This document shows positions 39,950-50,338 of a stretch of DNA of 64,000 nt, one piece after another; positions within the stretch are counted from its first letter, which is position 1, and each line of letters opens with the position of its first letter. The DNA is from Loxodes magnus. Taxonomy: Eukaryota > Ciliophora > Karyorelictea > Loxodida > Loxodidae. The notes under the pieces were generated by a model that did not search any database, was not told the DNA's origin, and saw nothing but the letters and a program-made list of their open reading frames with translations. The position numbers were made by a program, and so were the translations under genes. The stretch lies in contig CAMPDV010000281.1 in the NCBI GenBank assembly GCA_946699065.1, positions 248,001 through 312,000 of the forward strand, given 5' to 3'.

Positions 39950-42900
39950 ACTTCGATGAAAATAATTGTAATGATCTTAACTACTTCATACCTATGGAGT
40001 AAACTAAAAATGATATATAATAAAAGAATTTTTAATCACAAAATAGGACATATGGATCAATTTATGATTTGATTTGTATCCAAGACTCTATACTGAAAAT
40101 GAGTATAACACATTAGGGGAACTATAGCAGATAATGGAAAATTAAAATCCTTGCTTGATGAGTTATAACGGCGGAAGGAATTATTGATAAGTCCAGATTT
40201 ATAAGATTGTTAGAATTATATATATTTATTCTTCAGCAAAATTAACAAAGAGATTCTAATTGATTAAGAAGTTGAGGCTACTTATTTTAAATTTGAAGAC
40301 CTTCAATGTAGCGTTGATATTTATTAAATTAAAGCTTTGCAGTCACGACCTGAATAAAAAATTACTGTACTGATACCTAAGAATAAGGAATTTTCTTTTG
40401 AATAAGAGAATTATATTTGAAATCACTAACTTAAGTAACTGAAATCTGAAGTGAAAATTTATACAACATCAAAATTGAAATTCAGTCTGATTTAAAATTG
40501 GAATTATTTAATTCTGAGTGCTTATTTGATATTATATGGGATTATTCGTAAATTAAAGGAATAGTTGAATATAGAAATGCCATGTTGAATTTTGCTGGAT
40601 TAATTTAATTATTCATTCGTGCTCTTTTCAGCTTAGTATGATTAAGCAAGGCGTTTAGTATATTTTTGCAACTAAAAGTTTTCAGATAATTTTTAGCCAT
40701 TTAAGAGAAAAGTTTTGATTGCTCTAGGCTCAAAGACAGAGCTAAAAATATTATAGATTCAGTTCTGAATGCGAATTTTATTCTTTTAATTCTTTGTAAT
40801 ACTCTAATGATTTTTTGAAAATGCCGAATAAAAGCTTAGTTTTAATTGTTTGCAGTCAGATATGTTCATAGTAAAGCATAGTAAATTGTATGTAATTTTG
40901 TCTCTAATAATATCCGAGCTGCTTTGATAATTTATAGAACTACAGTATTCCTTAAGGATTGAGTTATGTTATAAATCAAAATTTATCTTCATGTGTTTTG
41001 TGCTCTTTCTTAATCCTGGATGTAATATCTGCAGTTTCGAATATTAATGATAAACTTTTTTGTAACAACTGTGAATGAGGATACTCTGTCAATACCAACG
41101 AATAAGGTGAAAACTGTAACAAGACACTTCAAAATTGTTTAAAATGCTCAAATCAAAAATACTTGCACTTAATGTGAGGTTTAGTATAAACTTTCCTTGG
41201 ACAAATTTGATTCTAACTGTCCGGTAACTGAATTATTTTCTTTAGAAGAATAGAAATGTCTGCTATAAAACTAAATAATAAGCAATTGCTAAGAGTGTAT
41301 TTAAGAGGGAGTGAATACCTCAAATGTAGTATTAGTTATACAACTTAAAACAAGATATTTGCAAATTTTAGTTAATGCCAGACCAATAAATGCACAAAAT
41401 ACGTGAAAATATTTTCTTTATAGCAAGGAAGATGACAGAAATGTTAGGAAGATGCAATAATTATAGATGGGTAATGTTCAAATTGCAATGATCAAACATA
41501 ATTTCATGAAAATGTAGAAAAAATGAAGAAGCTTGCATTGAGTGTGAGAATAATTACTAAGGAGGCGATGCTTAGAAGAAATGTCTTTGGTGCTAAGATA
41601 AAACTCAATGCTGTATAGAATACAGCTCGTCAGGTTAATGTACTATGTGCTTATAGGGAACATATTTAAGTGATGGAATTTGTATCTTCAACTTTAGCAA
41701 AATCAAATCTAAATTAACAAATCTTGTTAGCAATTCGATAGGATTTTTGAAAGTTGTTTCAAATGTAATCCCGACTAAAACGCTTGCTTAAATTGCAAAG
41801 AAAGGTTTTATTTAGAAAATACGACACGCAAATAATGTAATTTCTAAGGAGGGAAAAAGTATAATAGTTTAGCTTGTTTTGACTGCATTTAGGTTGGGAA
41901 CTTAAAAATTTTACATGTGTAAGTTCAAATGATAAAGAAAACTCAGCTTTATCCTAAAAAGAAAAGAGTCATATAAAAAATTCTGCAGATTTGTAAATAA
42001 ATTTTAAGTCGGGTCTGTTTGCATCAGCAACGTTTTAAACGAAATCCAAAAACGAAGTACAAAACAGTTCACACTATTTTAAGTTATTGTTTTCTTAAAC
42101 TAATTAATAAATCAAAAAGGGCTATTAAGCATTTCCTTTACTGAAAATTTAAAACAATTCTTCTAGTTAAAGTAATTAGGAATTTTTCCTACGGTTTAAG
42201 ACTTCAAGATATTTTTCTAACTGAAAATTAAAAAAACGAAATAACCATTCAAAATTCTAACCTTTATGTTACAATGAGTACTTATTGCTTTCAAATATCT
42301 ACAAAGTAATTTTCCAATTCTTTATATTAATATTTGTTTTCCTATTTTGCTGTGCAGCTTCAAAATGATATAAGTCGAAAAAAAATTTAAAGGAAATTAT
42401 TATTAACTTTAAATTTAGCGCTTTTATTAGATTTTTACTAACGATTAATATTTAAATATGAATGGGAATTTTACTCCAGATTAAAGATTTAAAATTTAGT
42501 AGTTTTTATGTTTGTTTAAAATCTATTTTTGTTTTCATTCTATTAGTAAGTTTTAAATTTAGATAGTTAAAGTATTTTTTGTACGACTGGTTATTCATAT
42601 TAGGTTAAAATTTAATAGAATTAAATTAGAAAAAAATAGCTCAGAGAAACAATAAATTTTAAGAGTATATTAAAGTTTTTCGAAGAGCTCAGATTCGAAA
42701 GAAGATTATCAGTTTCTATTTTTTAAGTCTCTTTTCTAATAAGACGAATGCTTATCTACTTTATATTATTTTTTGCTGAAGCAGTACCAGAACTATAAGT
42801 TTCTACAGTAATGCTTACTTGGAGATGTTGATAACTTACTTTCTGAACTATTGGTTCATAGTCTATGAAAAGCAGCATTTAATGTTAGTCACTAAGCATT

Positions 42901-43070
42901 CTTATGATGAGATAGGCTAGATTGCTATGTTGATGGCATCTTTGATAACTTTCTTTAACATTTTGATGGGCTTTTAGTACTTTTTTATTTGATGCTTCAG
43001 AAGTGGAAAAATGATTAAAGTAAATCTAAAATATCTTCAATTCAAAGAAACTAAAAACAAAAAAATAATT
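39950..43070 (+). pseudogene. Cysteine-rich membrane protein, frame-broken
   Basis: The plus strand codes for Cys-rich repeats with CxxC pairs, such as NCLKC, ACIEC, CLWC, SCFKC, ACLNC and ACFDC, between about 41060 and 41900. The C-terminus (about 42820-43060) has a hydrophobic, probably membrane-spanning stretch and a basic end. This is the layout of ciliate Cys-rich surface or receptor-like proteins. The frame changes at least three times (near 41157, 41312 and 41515) by one base, two of them in A-runs. TAA/TAG read as Gln throughout. Start not identified; the upstream part (from about 39950) looks coding but has no known domain. It may be a pseudogene, or an intact gene with sequence errors. 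Confidence 0.55.
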
Positions 43071-44811
43071 TAATCTTTTATTTAAAATATAACTATTAGC
43101 TTAAGTTACATCTAAAGAAAGCTAGACTTCTTAAATATCTTCTAATATTTTATATTAAATTGAGCCTTTAACTAACATTGTAAGCAAGTAATGTGTATTA
43201 TAATGATTATATGATTTTGTCTTTTACTCAGCTTTTAAACTTTTAGACTTGCTAAGTAATTTTTTCGATTGCTGTTTAATTTTAAATTGAAGTAGTTTCT
43301 ATTTATGTCAAATATTCTTGCCTTTTTCAATTTTAACTTGGACTTTTCTTATATTAATGAAAAAACTTAAATCATTTGGCAAGATGATCATATAAAAAAT
43401 TATCTTTAAGGAAATTTGGAGTACAATTTGAGTTAATAATGAGAAGACTAAACTTCTATTTTAAAATCAAAAATAATTCCAACTTAACCTTCTGCTTCAA
43501 ACATAATGATATTTATCTTCAATGAAAATTACTTATTTTATTTGCTCGAATCTGATAAGAAATTTAAAAGTTAGATTTGCTTTATTTCTAATCTAAATTA
43601 AAAGATTCTTTTTTTCCTTTTAGTATACGACCAAAATATCTCAGACACTTTTCATCTTACTATTCTTAAATTTTCGCACTAAAGAATGAAGTACTAACTC
43701 AATCACTCTGAAAAGCTTAATCCTTATTATTTAAATTTATTAATCAATCAGAGTATATAATCGCATGACTATAGCAATGGTGTATATAAGCCAGATTATT
43801 AAAGTGATATGGCTATTAGTTACTTAATATTAAAAAAAGCTAATCTATTATGAACTTGCCAAATAATAAGCGAATATAGTATACTAAACAAGTATCTAGA
43901 ACTTACAAAATTGAAAAGCTTTTATATTAAAAGACATTAAATAAATCATTCTTATATATACTAAAATAAATTGGTAAGGCTGTATTAGTAGAATATTAAG
44001 ATTAAGTGACGAAGTAGCAAAATTAATTTCAATTTTTATTAATTTTAAGAAAAATATAAAAACTCACTGTAGAAATAAGGATTACCTTTAGATATAATGC
44101 AATAATATAATTATTAATTGTTATGCTAATAAATAAATCAAGCACTATATAATAAAAAAGCATCTATTTTTTTAACTTCTACATGAAGACATCTCAGGAT
44201 ATCACTAAGAAAAATGAATTTGGATAATTAAAATAGATAAATAGAATGTGTCTTTACATAGTTCCTATTAATAGTTAAACTATCATATTTTTACTTTTTT
44301 TTAAGATTTTTACATTTTATTAGCTATACTTTAAATAAATAAATTTAAAGGAAAATCCTTAATAAAAATTTTAAAAGGGATTAATAAATAAAATAACTAA
44401 TGAATAGATACTCTTTATTAAGTGCAACTTACTTAGATTCAATAACTTTATACCTCTTAATCTCTTCTTTATAAAACAAAGATATAAAATGGAAGACAAA
44501 TAAAGTGGATATCTAAACATGCTCTTCTAAACTTATAAACTTTTTGAAGCAAGCTTTTGCTTTTCTATCAAACATAACTTAGTTTATACATTAAAAGCTA
44601 TAATCTTAATACATAGAAATAAAAAATAGAATCTTATAGCCAGCATTAAAACTAAATTTAATCATTAAAAATAAAATTTAGGGATAATAAGAGATAAATA
44701 TATAGATACAGAGATAAGGTATATTTATATTTCATATAGCTAGATGAATCAGCTCATTGTATATTAAACTTTAGTAAAAATTATAAGCTTCTAAATAGGA
44801 AATTTTATATA
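43071..44811. other. AT-rich region without recognised gene
   Basis: No RNA gene or clear coding frame found on either strand. The final part resembles the region 36100-36400 loosely and ends at the 18-bp motif at 44812. Confidence 0.4.
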
Positions 44812-44829
44812 TATCGTAATAAGAGAAAT
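44812..44829 (+). repeat. 18-bp motif, copy 2
   Basis: Exact match to 36385-36402, 23 bp before the ATG at 44853. Confidence 0.5.
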
Positions 44830-44852
44830 TATATATGCTAAAGAAGGATAAT

Positions 44853-45086
44853 ATGGAAGTTAAATAGGAGCTTAGTTTTGGAGATTTTGTTCAGATGAAT
44901 ATGGAATTTTACAACTGGAAATATTGTGGAAATTAAAAGTTATAATTAGAAAGAGCAAAAGCATAGTTATAAAATCTTAAAATTTCAGATTCAAATCTAA
45001 AAACATACTGTTAGATTTGGCAACTAGAATTACAAATCTTACCCTTAGTAAATACAAATAGATAATTAAGAGATAATAATAATTGA
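44853..45086 (+). CDS. Short hypothetical protein, possibly the 5' part of a broken gene
   Basis: From ATG 44853 a 77-codon frame runs to TGA 45084-45086. It has a balanced composition (start MEVKQELSFGDFVQMNMEFY) and a Leu/Gln helical stretch. Coding-like segments continue to about 46150 in changing frames (for example one starting at 45087 in another frame and one around 45645-45760), so this may be a decayed longer gene or the TGA may be Trp. No family recognised. Confidence 0.4.
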
Positions 45087-46420
45087 GCAAGGGTTATTAT
45101 ACAGAAGATGCTGAAATGATAGATATGTTTAAATATAAATCAAGGGAAGTAGTGATATTTATAAATATTTAAATTAGATAATTCTATAGAGGAACAAGAT
45201 AAAGAATGAAGATTCCTTTAATTTCTAAATTAAAGGATATAGTTCATGTTATAATTATTTAAATTTTTGCTACTTTTCCTTCTTCTAAATTTTCATATTA
45301 AGCAGTTGGTTTTAATATAAAAATCTTAGTATGCATTACTGATAGAAATTGATGATTATAGATAGTGAATTTTTATATGAAATATGCTTCAGAATTTCAA
45401 AATTGTTCAGTTCATTGTATAGAGATTTGAATCTTTTAGTTGTAAATGCAATGAGTGAAGTATAGATAATTTAAGAATCCCAGGTAATTAAATTGTGGTT
45501 TGAGAAATTTGCCTTTAACTTAATTTTTTTTCAAGACTTAGCTTTCTATGATTGAGCTATGTCTCTTTAGCTTCAATTGGTAACTGAGATCAAAGAACTT
45601 AACAGTTTTAGAATTTATTAAGATAATTCTTGAAAGTAGAATTATTATGTGTGCAGCTCATCCAGAAATAGTTGTATTTTAACAGCTGAAGCAAATTACA
45701 AAGTTACATTATCAGCACTAGAAGTAGATGAGCAAATGTAAATAGTTTTAAAAAGAGAAGTTTATCAAGTCTGTTGAATGAATTCCTAAAAACATATAGT
45801 CATTCATATGCTAAATTTCCAATAAAGGATTTAAAATACCAGCTATTTTTATAGCAAATAGTACAGCTGTTTAAGAGACATTTCACAAATTGGCTTATAA
45901 TTTACTTTTAAAGAAGTGAAGCATTTTTATATTTATATACAAGAAAAGAAAAAAAGAGATAGAGTTACTTAACAGAATTTAAAACGAATGACTTAGTTTA
46001 TAATATTATTTATATAAAGCACAACTATAGATTTTGGAATGGATGAAAAAAATGGATAAGAAGAAAGTGAAAATGAAGAAATATGACTTTATAAATAAAA
46101 AGGAAGCTAAGAGGCTTAATTTAAAATTAATTTTTCCTGAACACTAAAAAGAGAAATCATAATAGTAAGAAGAAGGATTTATTTTTCAAATTACTAGTTA
46201 GAAATTTAAAATATCAACTAATTATATAAAACTAAATTATCAAAAATAATTAAAGAATAAAGGAATATTAATAGCTAAAACCTTCTTAACTAAAATTTTT
46301 TAACTTAACTCTTTAAGTAAATTTAAATAAGCAAAAATTGTAATATGCGAATAATTGTTTAGTCTAATCAAAAGGTTGCTAGATTGATTAAATTATATTT
46401 AAATTGGTTGTTGTAAAATA
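45087..46420. other. Coding-like but frame-shifting sequence
   Basis: Plus-strand segments with plausible composition occur in different frames up to about 46020. I cannot link them into one protein or name a domain. The last 300 bp are AT-rich and lead into the tRNA-Pro duplication. Confidence 0.3.
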
Positions 46421-46639
46421 GAAAAACTTAGATGATTAAAGTATGTAAATAAAAATATTGCTTATATACAAATTATAGAGGAAGAAAGAATCAAGATAGG
46501 CTTCTTTTATTTTATTATTTGAGCTAAAAGAGCTTTATTTATAATAATAATTAGCCTTATATTAAAAGGTTGTTTGGTCTAGTGGTATGATTCTCGCTTA
46601 GGGTGCGAGAGGTCCCGGGTTCAATTCCCGGAACAGCCC
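46421..46639 (+). repeat. Inverted duplication with tRNA-Pro, right arm
   Basis: Counterpart of 38078-38290. The 5' flank is alignable over about 145 bp with several substitutions and indels, while the tRNA itself is unchanged, as expected if only the tRNA is under selection. Confidence 0.8.
46568..46639 (+). tRNA. tRNA-Pro (AGG), copy 2
   Basis: Identical in all 72 nt to the tRNA on the minus strand at 38078-38149. Followed by a T4 run, GC and TTATTTTTT, which may serve as terminator. Confidence 0.95.
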
Positions 46640-46699
46640 TTTTGCTTATTTTTTATTATTAATTATAATTTGGATCTTAAATTTAACATTAATACACTT

Positions 46700-48465
46700 T
46701 ATCATTTAAAACCAGTTCACTTAAGTTAATACAGTTTTGCTTGTTAAAAATCTTTTATTTTACATTTTTAAAAGCTATTCCATTGAACTTTTTAGCAAGT
46801 GTTAGGAGAAAATTTCCTGTCTTGTAAATTTTAAATTAAATTGCTTGTGTCTATATCATTCTCTTAGTTATATAATTCATTTTTTATATTTTTTTAATTA
46901 ATTTGCTTACCTAATTTTTTAGTTAACGATGTTTCAAATCTTTTTATCTGATTTATACCAAACATGTTTCTTTTGTTTGATATTACTTTAAATATTTTAA
47001 ATTTGCTCTAGTTTAATCTTGAAGGCCCTTTTATACTCTAAAAGCTTTTTTATAGAGGTAAAATAACTTACAATAGCTATTAACCTTAAAAATACTTAGC
47101 TGCTTCATATCTTATTATCCTTAGCTTAAAAAACTAGTTTAGTTATGATATGAGACATAACTATCTATTTTAATTGGCTTTTTAATCATTGAGTTTATTT
47201 AGATAAAATTAAAATACTATAAAGTAACTTCCTACAGAAGATACCTAGGTATGCAAATATTAAAGATGCAATAGCTAAAGTTTAGTTCTTTAATAAGGTT
47301 AAGCTTGATATTATTTGGATTTATAGGATGCATATACATTTAATCTATTTATTTGCTTTCTCTATTATAGTTTGAACACTCTACCTATCATCTAACTGTA
47401 ATTAATATAGCTATTTTATTATTAGGTTAGATAGTTATCTATAAGTATTTCCTAGGATTATTAAGCTTAAGCATATGCTTATAATCATCTTGCTTATTTA
47501 TTTAGATTTATAGATTATCTAATCTCCTAAATTCATTAATAAAATCTGGTTAAATGCTGTGTTATATAAGTTTATGCTAATATTTTACTCAGTAATATAT
47601 CTCCTATTTTTAAGTTCATCTAGCAACCAAATCTCTTCATATGTATATAAAGTTCAACTTTTCTCTATCAACATTTTAAATAACTATAGCTCTTTTATAT
47701 TTCCTTCCTACCTAACAGCGAAAAGCATTCTTAAGTCGTTCAATTATTTGGTTTACTAAATTGCTAGTATTGCTTAATTAGTTTAAAGAAGAGCTAATTC
47801 AAAAAAGCAAGAGTAATGTTGATTTAAGTAACTATAACAGACTAGAAATTAAAGGGGGTAATAGAGATTCTTAATTGAAGTCTCTTAATGGTATAGTTCT
47901 ATGCTTATACATCAATTCTAATTTACTGATTTACATTTAGTTTTTAAGACTTTGAATGATTCCTATATCAATAACTCTTTTATTTTGCAATACTCACTCT
48001 ATTTTGTTTATTTTAGGATTGAAATTTATAAAGGAATGCCTTATGCTATTTAAAGCATTGTGCTAAAGGGTTTGTAGTTATAAAAAGCTTAATGTTTGCT
48101 AGTTAATATTAATTTGAAATCATAAGCAAGACTTACTCATTGTAAAGTAAAGAAGGTTATAATAATGCATTTTAACTTAAAAGGACTTTTAGTGCTTATT
48201 CATAGCAACTCTCGTAATTAGTGGTGAAAAATTTGATGGTAAGAGCCAGAAATAGTGATTTAAATATTCGGTGTTCACCAGGAGGGTTAAGAAATAAATT
48301 AGATCTTTAGTATACAATTTAAAGCTTTACCTGAGTATTTAACTAATAGCTAATATTTCTAAGTTACTTAAATAATAAAGAAAAACTAGGCTGTAAAGTA
48401 CATAACGCTAGGTAATATTTTTGCTTTAATACCAAATTTGATTATTACTTTTAAATCTTAAAAAA
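46700..48465 (+). CDS. Coding-like hydrophobic region upstream of tRNA-Ile, frames uncertain
   Basis: The plus strand has long stretches free of TGA that translate to Leu/Phe/Ile/Gln-rich, partly membrane-like sequence. A frame around 47574-48330 contains the more polar, convincing part (for example RNSDLNIRCSPGGLRNK near 48250-48295). More than one frame looks possible and at least one frame change is needed, so I give limits only as a region. It may be the 5' part of the gene that continues at 48541, with the antisense tRNA-Ile between them. Confidence 0.3.
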
Positions 48466-48538
48466 TGCTCTTGGTGAGGATCGAACTCACGATCTCTGGC
48501 TCATAAGACCAGCGCTTTAACCACTAAGCTACAAGAGC
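48466..48538 (-). tRNA. tRNA-Ile (UAU)
   Basis: A 73-nt cloverleaf: acceptor GCTCTTG/CAAGAGC, D-stem GCTT/AAGC, anticodon arm CTGGT-CTTATGA-GCCAG (anticodon TAT), T-arm GTGAG-TTCGATC-CTCAC and discriminator A. On the minus strand a T6 run follows immediately. The anticodon position rules out tRNA-Met (CAT). It reads ATA, a frequent codon in this AT-rich DNA. Confidence 0.93.
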
Positions 48539-48540
48539 TG

Positions 48541-49617
48541 TTATAAATAGCTAGTTAGCATCTATTTAAATTATTAACTTACTGAATTGATACTATCCTT
48601 ACATCTAAAAGTGTTTAAAGCTTTGACTGTAGTAGTTATCTATTATTTATACTTAGTATAGTGCTTGATAAAATAAGTCTTGATTTATTCATTTTACTTT
48701 AGCGATTAAATATTCAGACCTAAATAAATAATATTTATATCATAAGAAAGTATCTTCCTTGCTTACTATCTAACTAAAGAAGCTGCTAAATTTAAATAAT
48801 TTACTTAGCTGAAAGTAAATTCCTAACACTTAAATACTTGAAAATATTGATTCCTTATTATTTTAGTTCTAAAAGCATATTTAAGGATATGCACTTCTTC
48901 ATTATTTTAAATAAGTATGATTATAGAGCATATAGTACCTTGTTGGCGCTCAGCTCTTTCATTATTTATATTAATAAAAAAAGTGTTCTTGAACTTCTTA
49001 CTGTCATTCTAGCTGTCCAATGAGTCACATCAGCAACTCCAAATAAATATATGAAATACAGTAAGAAGAAAAGGAAATGTAAGAAGATGAATAAGCAAAT
49101 TGAACAAATCCATAGGGAAAGTTACTTAATATACGCTAATGATTCAGAAATTATTATATATAATAGTAAATTTAATAACAACATTGGAAATGTCATAATT
49201 AGTCTTAGAAGTAGCATGACTATATGCAATAATTCACTTTAGCATGTAATTTAAAAAATGATGCTTATCTATATAAATTAATAGTTATACCATATGCAAT
49301 AAATGTAGCTCATTTCCCTCTTAATAGGTATAACTTTTTTCTATGCTTAAAATAGCATACTTATCTTTCTTAGTATATATAGGTGCTTTTACTTATGCAA
49401 TTAGAATGATACCTTATCTTAGTTTCTTGCATCAAAATGCTGGAAAAAATCATATTATGAGGTAAAAAATGAATATCCTAGAATTTTGTATCAAAAACTA
49501 CCTTTTTACAAAGATTAAAACTACTTAGCTTAAACAAATATCTAGTAAGGCTTGATTGTGAATCTTAGAATTAAATATATTACCCAACTTACTACCATAC
49601 TTATGACATAAACTTGA
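48541..49617 (+). CDS. Hydrophobic protein, start not found
   Basis: A single frame of 359 codons runs from just after tRNA-Ile to TGA 49615-49617, with many TAA/TAG as Gln and internal TGA at 48583 and 49021. The N-terminal half is hydrophobic with probable membrane segments (for example STLLALSSFIIYI near 48930-48970). A basic stretch (KKKRKCKK, about 49060-49090) is followed by a segment that faintly resembles the start of a PAS domain (YANDSEIIIYNSKF). There is no ATG near the upstream limit, so the gene probably begins on the other side of the tRNA or an intron is present. Family unknown. Confidence 0.5.
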
Positions 49618-50338
49618 GAAGACTTAAAGAAAAAAATTAAAGGTCTGCATAATGAAAGCTAAGATTTATTAAAATAGAAGAACTGTATTAAAGGCATATC
49701 TTGTGATAGAGAGAATAAGTCTTATATCCAACAATTATTTATAAAAGAATAATAATAAAAAGGAAATAAGACAATTAGTTTATATTTGAATAGAAATATA
49801 CAAGAAATCAGTGTGATGGAACATAATATGATAAAAATTATGAAATTAAAAAGGTATAAAATTGAAATTTTTTAAAGTAAAGTCATTTATAATAAAAAAT
49901 ATCAAAAAGTTAAGTCATTTGATTGAGCTACTTTCTTAAATTAATACAATTTCCTTCTTTTTTAAACTTTTTTCCTTTTAATTGATTATTGTTTAGCTTT
50001 GATGCGATCATTAACTAATACAATTTTTTTTTCCTTTTTGTGATATTTAAGAAATTATTTGCTATTATTATTGGTTTAAAGTTCCACGCTTAAAGCTTAA
50101 ACTATATAATTCATAATTTTAGATCCAATTTAGTTTATTCTTTTAAGTATCATTTTAACTTTTAAGATATTAATCTTCCAACTTCTATCTTTTATTATAT
50201 GGATTTGATTTGTGATATAGCTACTTTTTTTTAATTTAAGTCAAAGAGTTTTTGAACGTTTTTAATTGCAAAAATTTGTTTTTTCAGTTATAGACGTTAT
50301 TAAATGTTTTAGGTTTTGCTTATTTTGTATTTATCTCA
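49618..50338. other. Region between convergent genes; possible extension of the kinase gene
   Basis: The minus-strand kinase frame stays open through a double TGA (50341-50336) down to about 49883 and remains Lys/Gln/Asn-rich, so the kinase gene may be longer. Nothing else is recognised. Confidence 0.35.
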
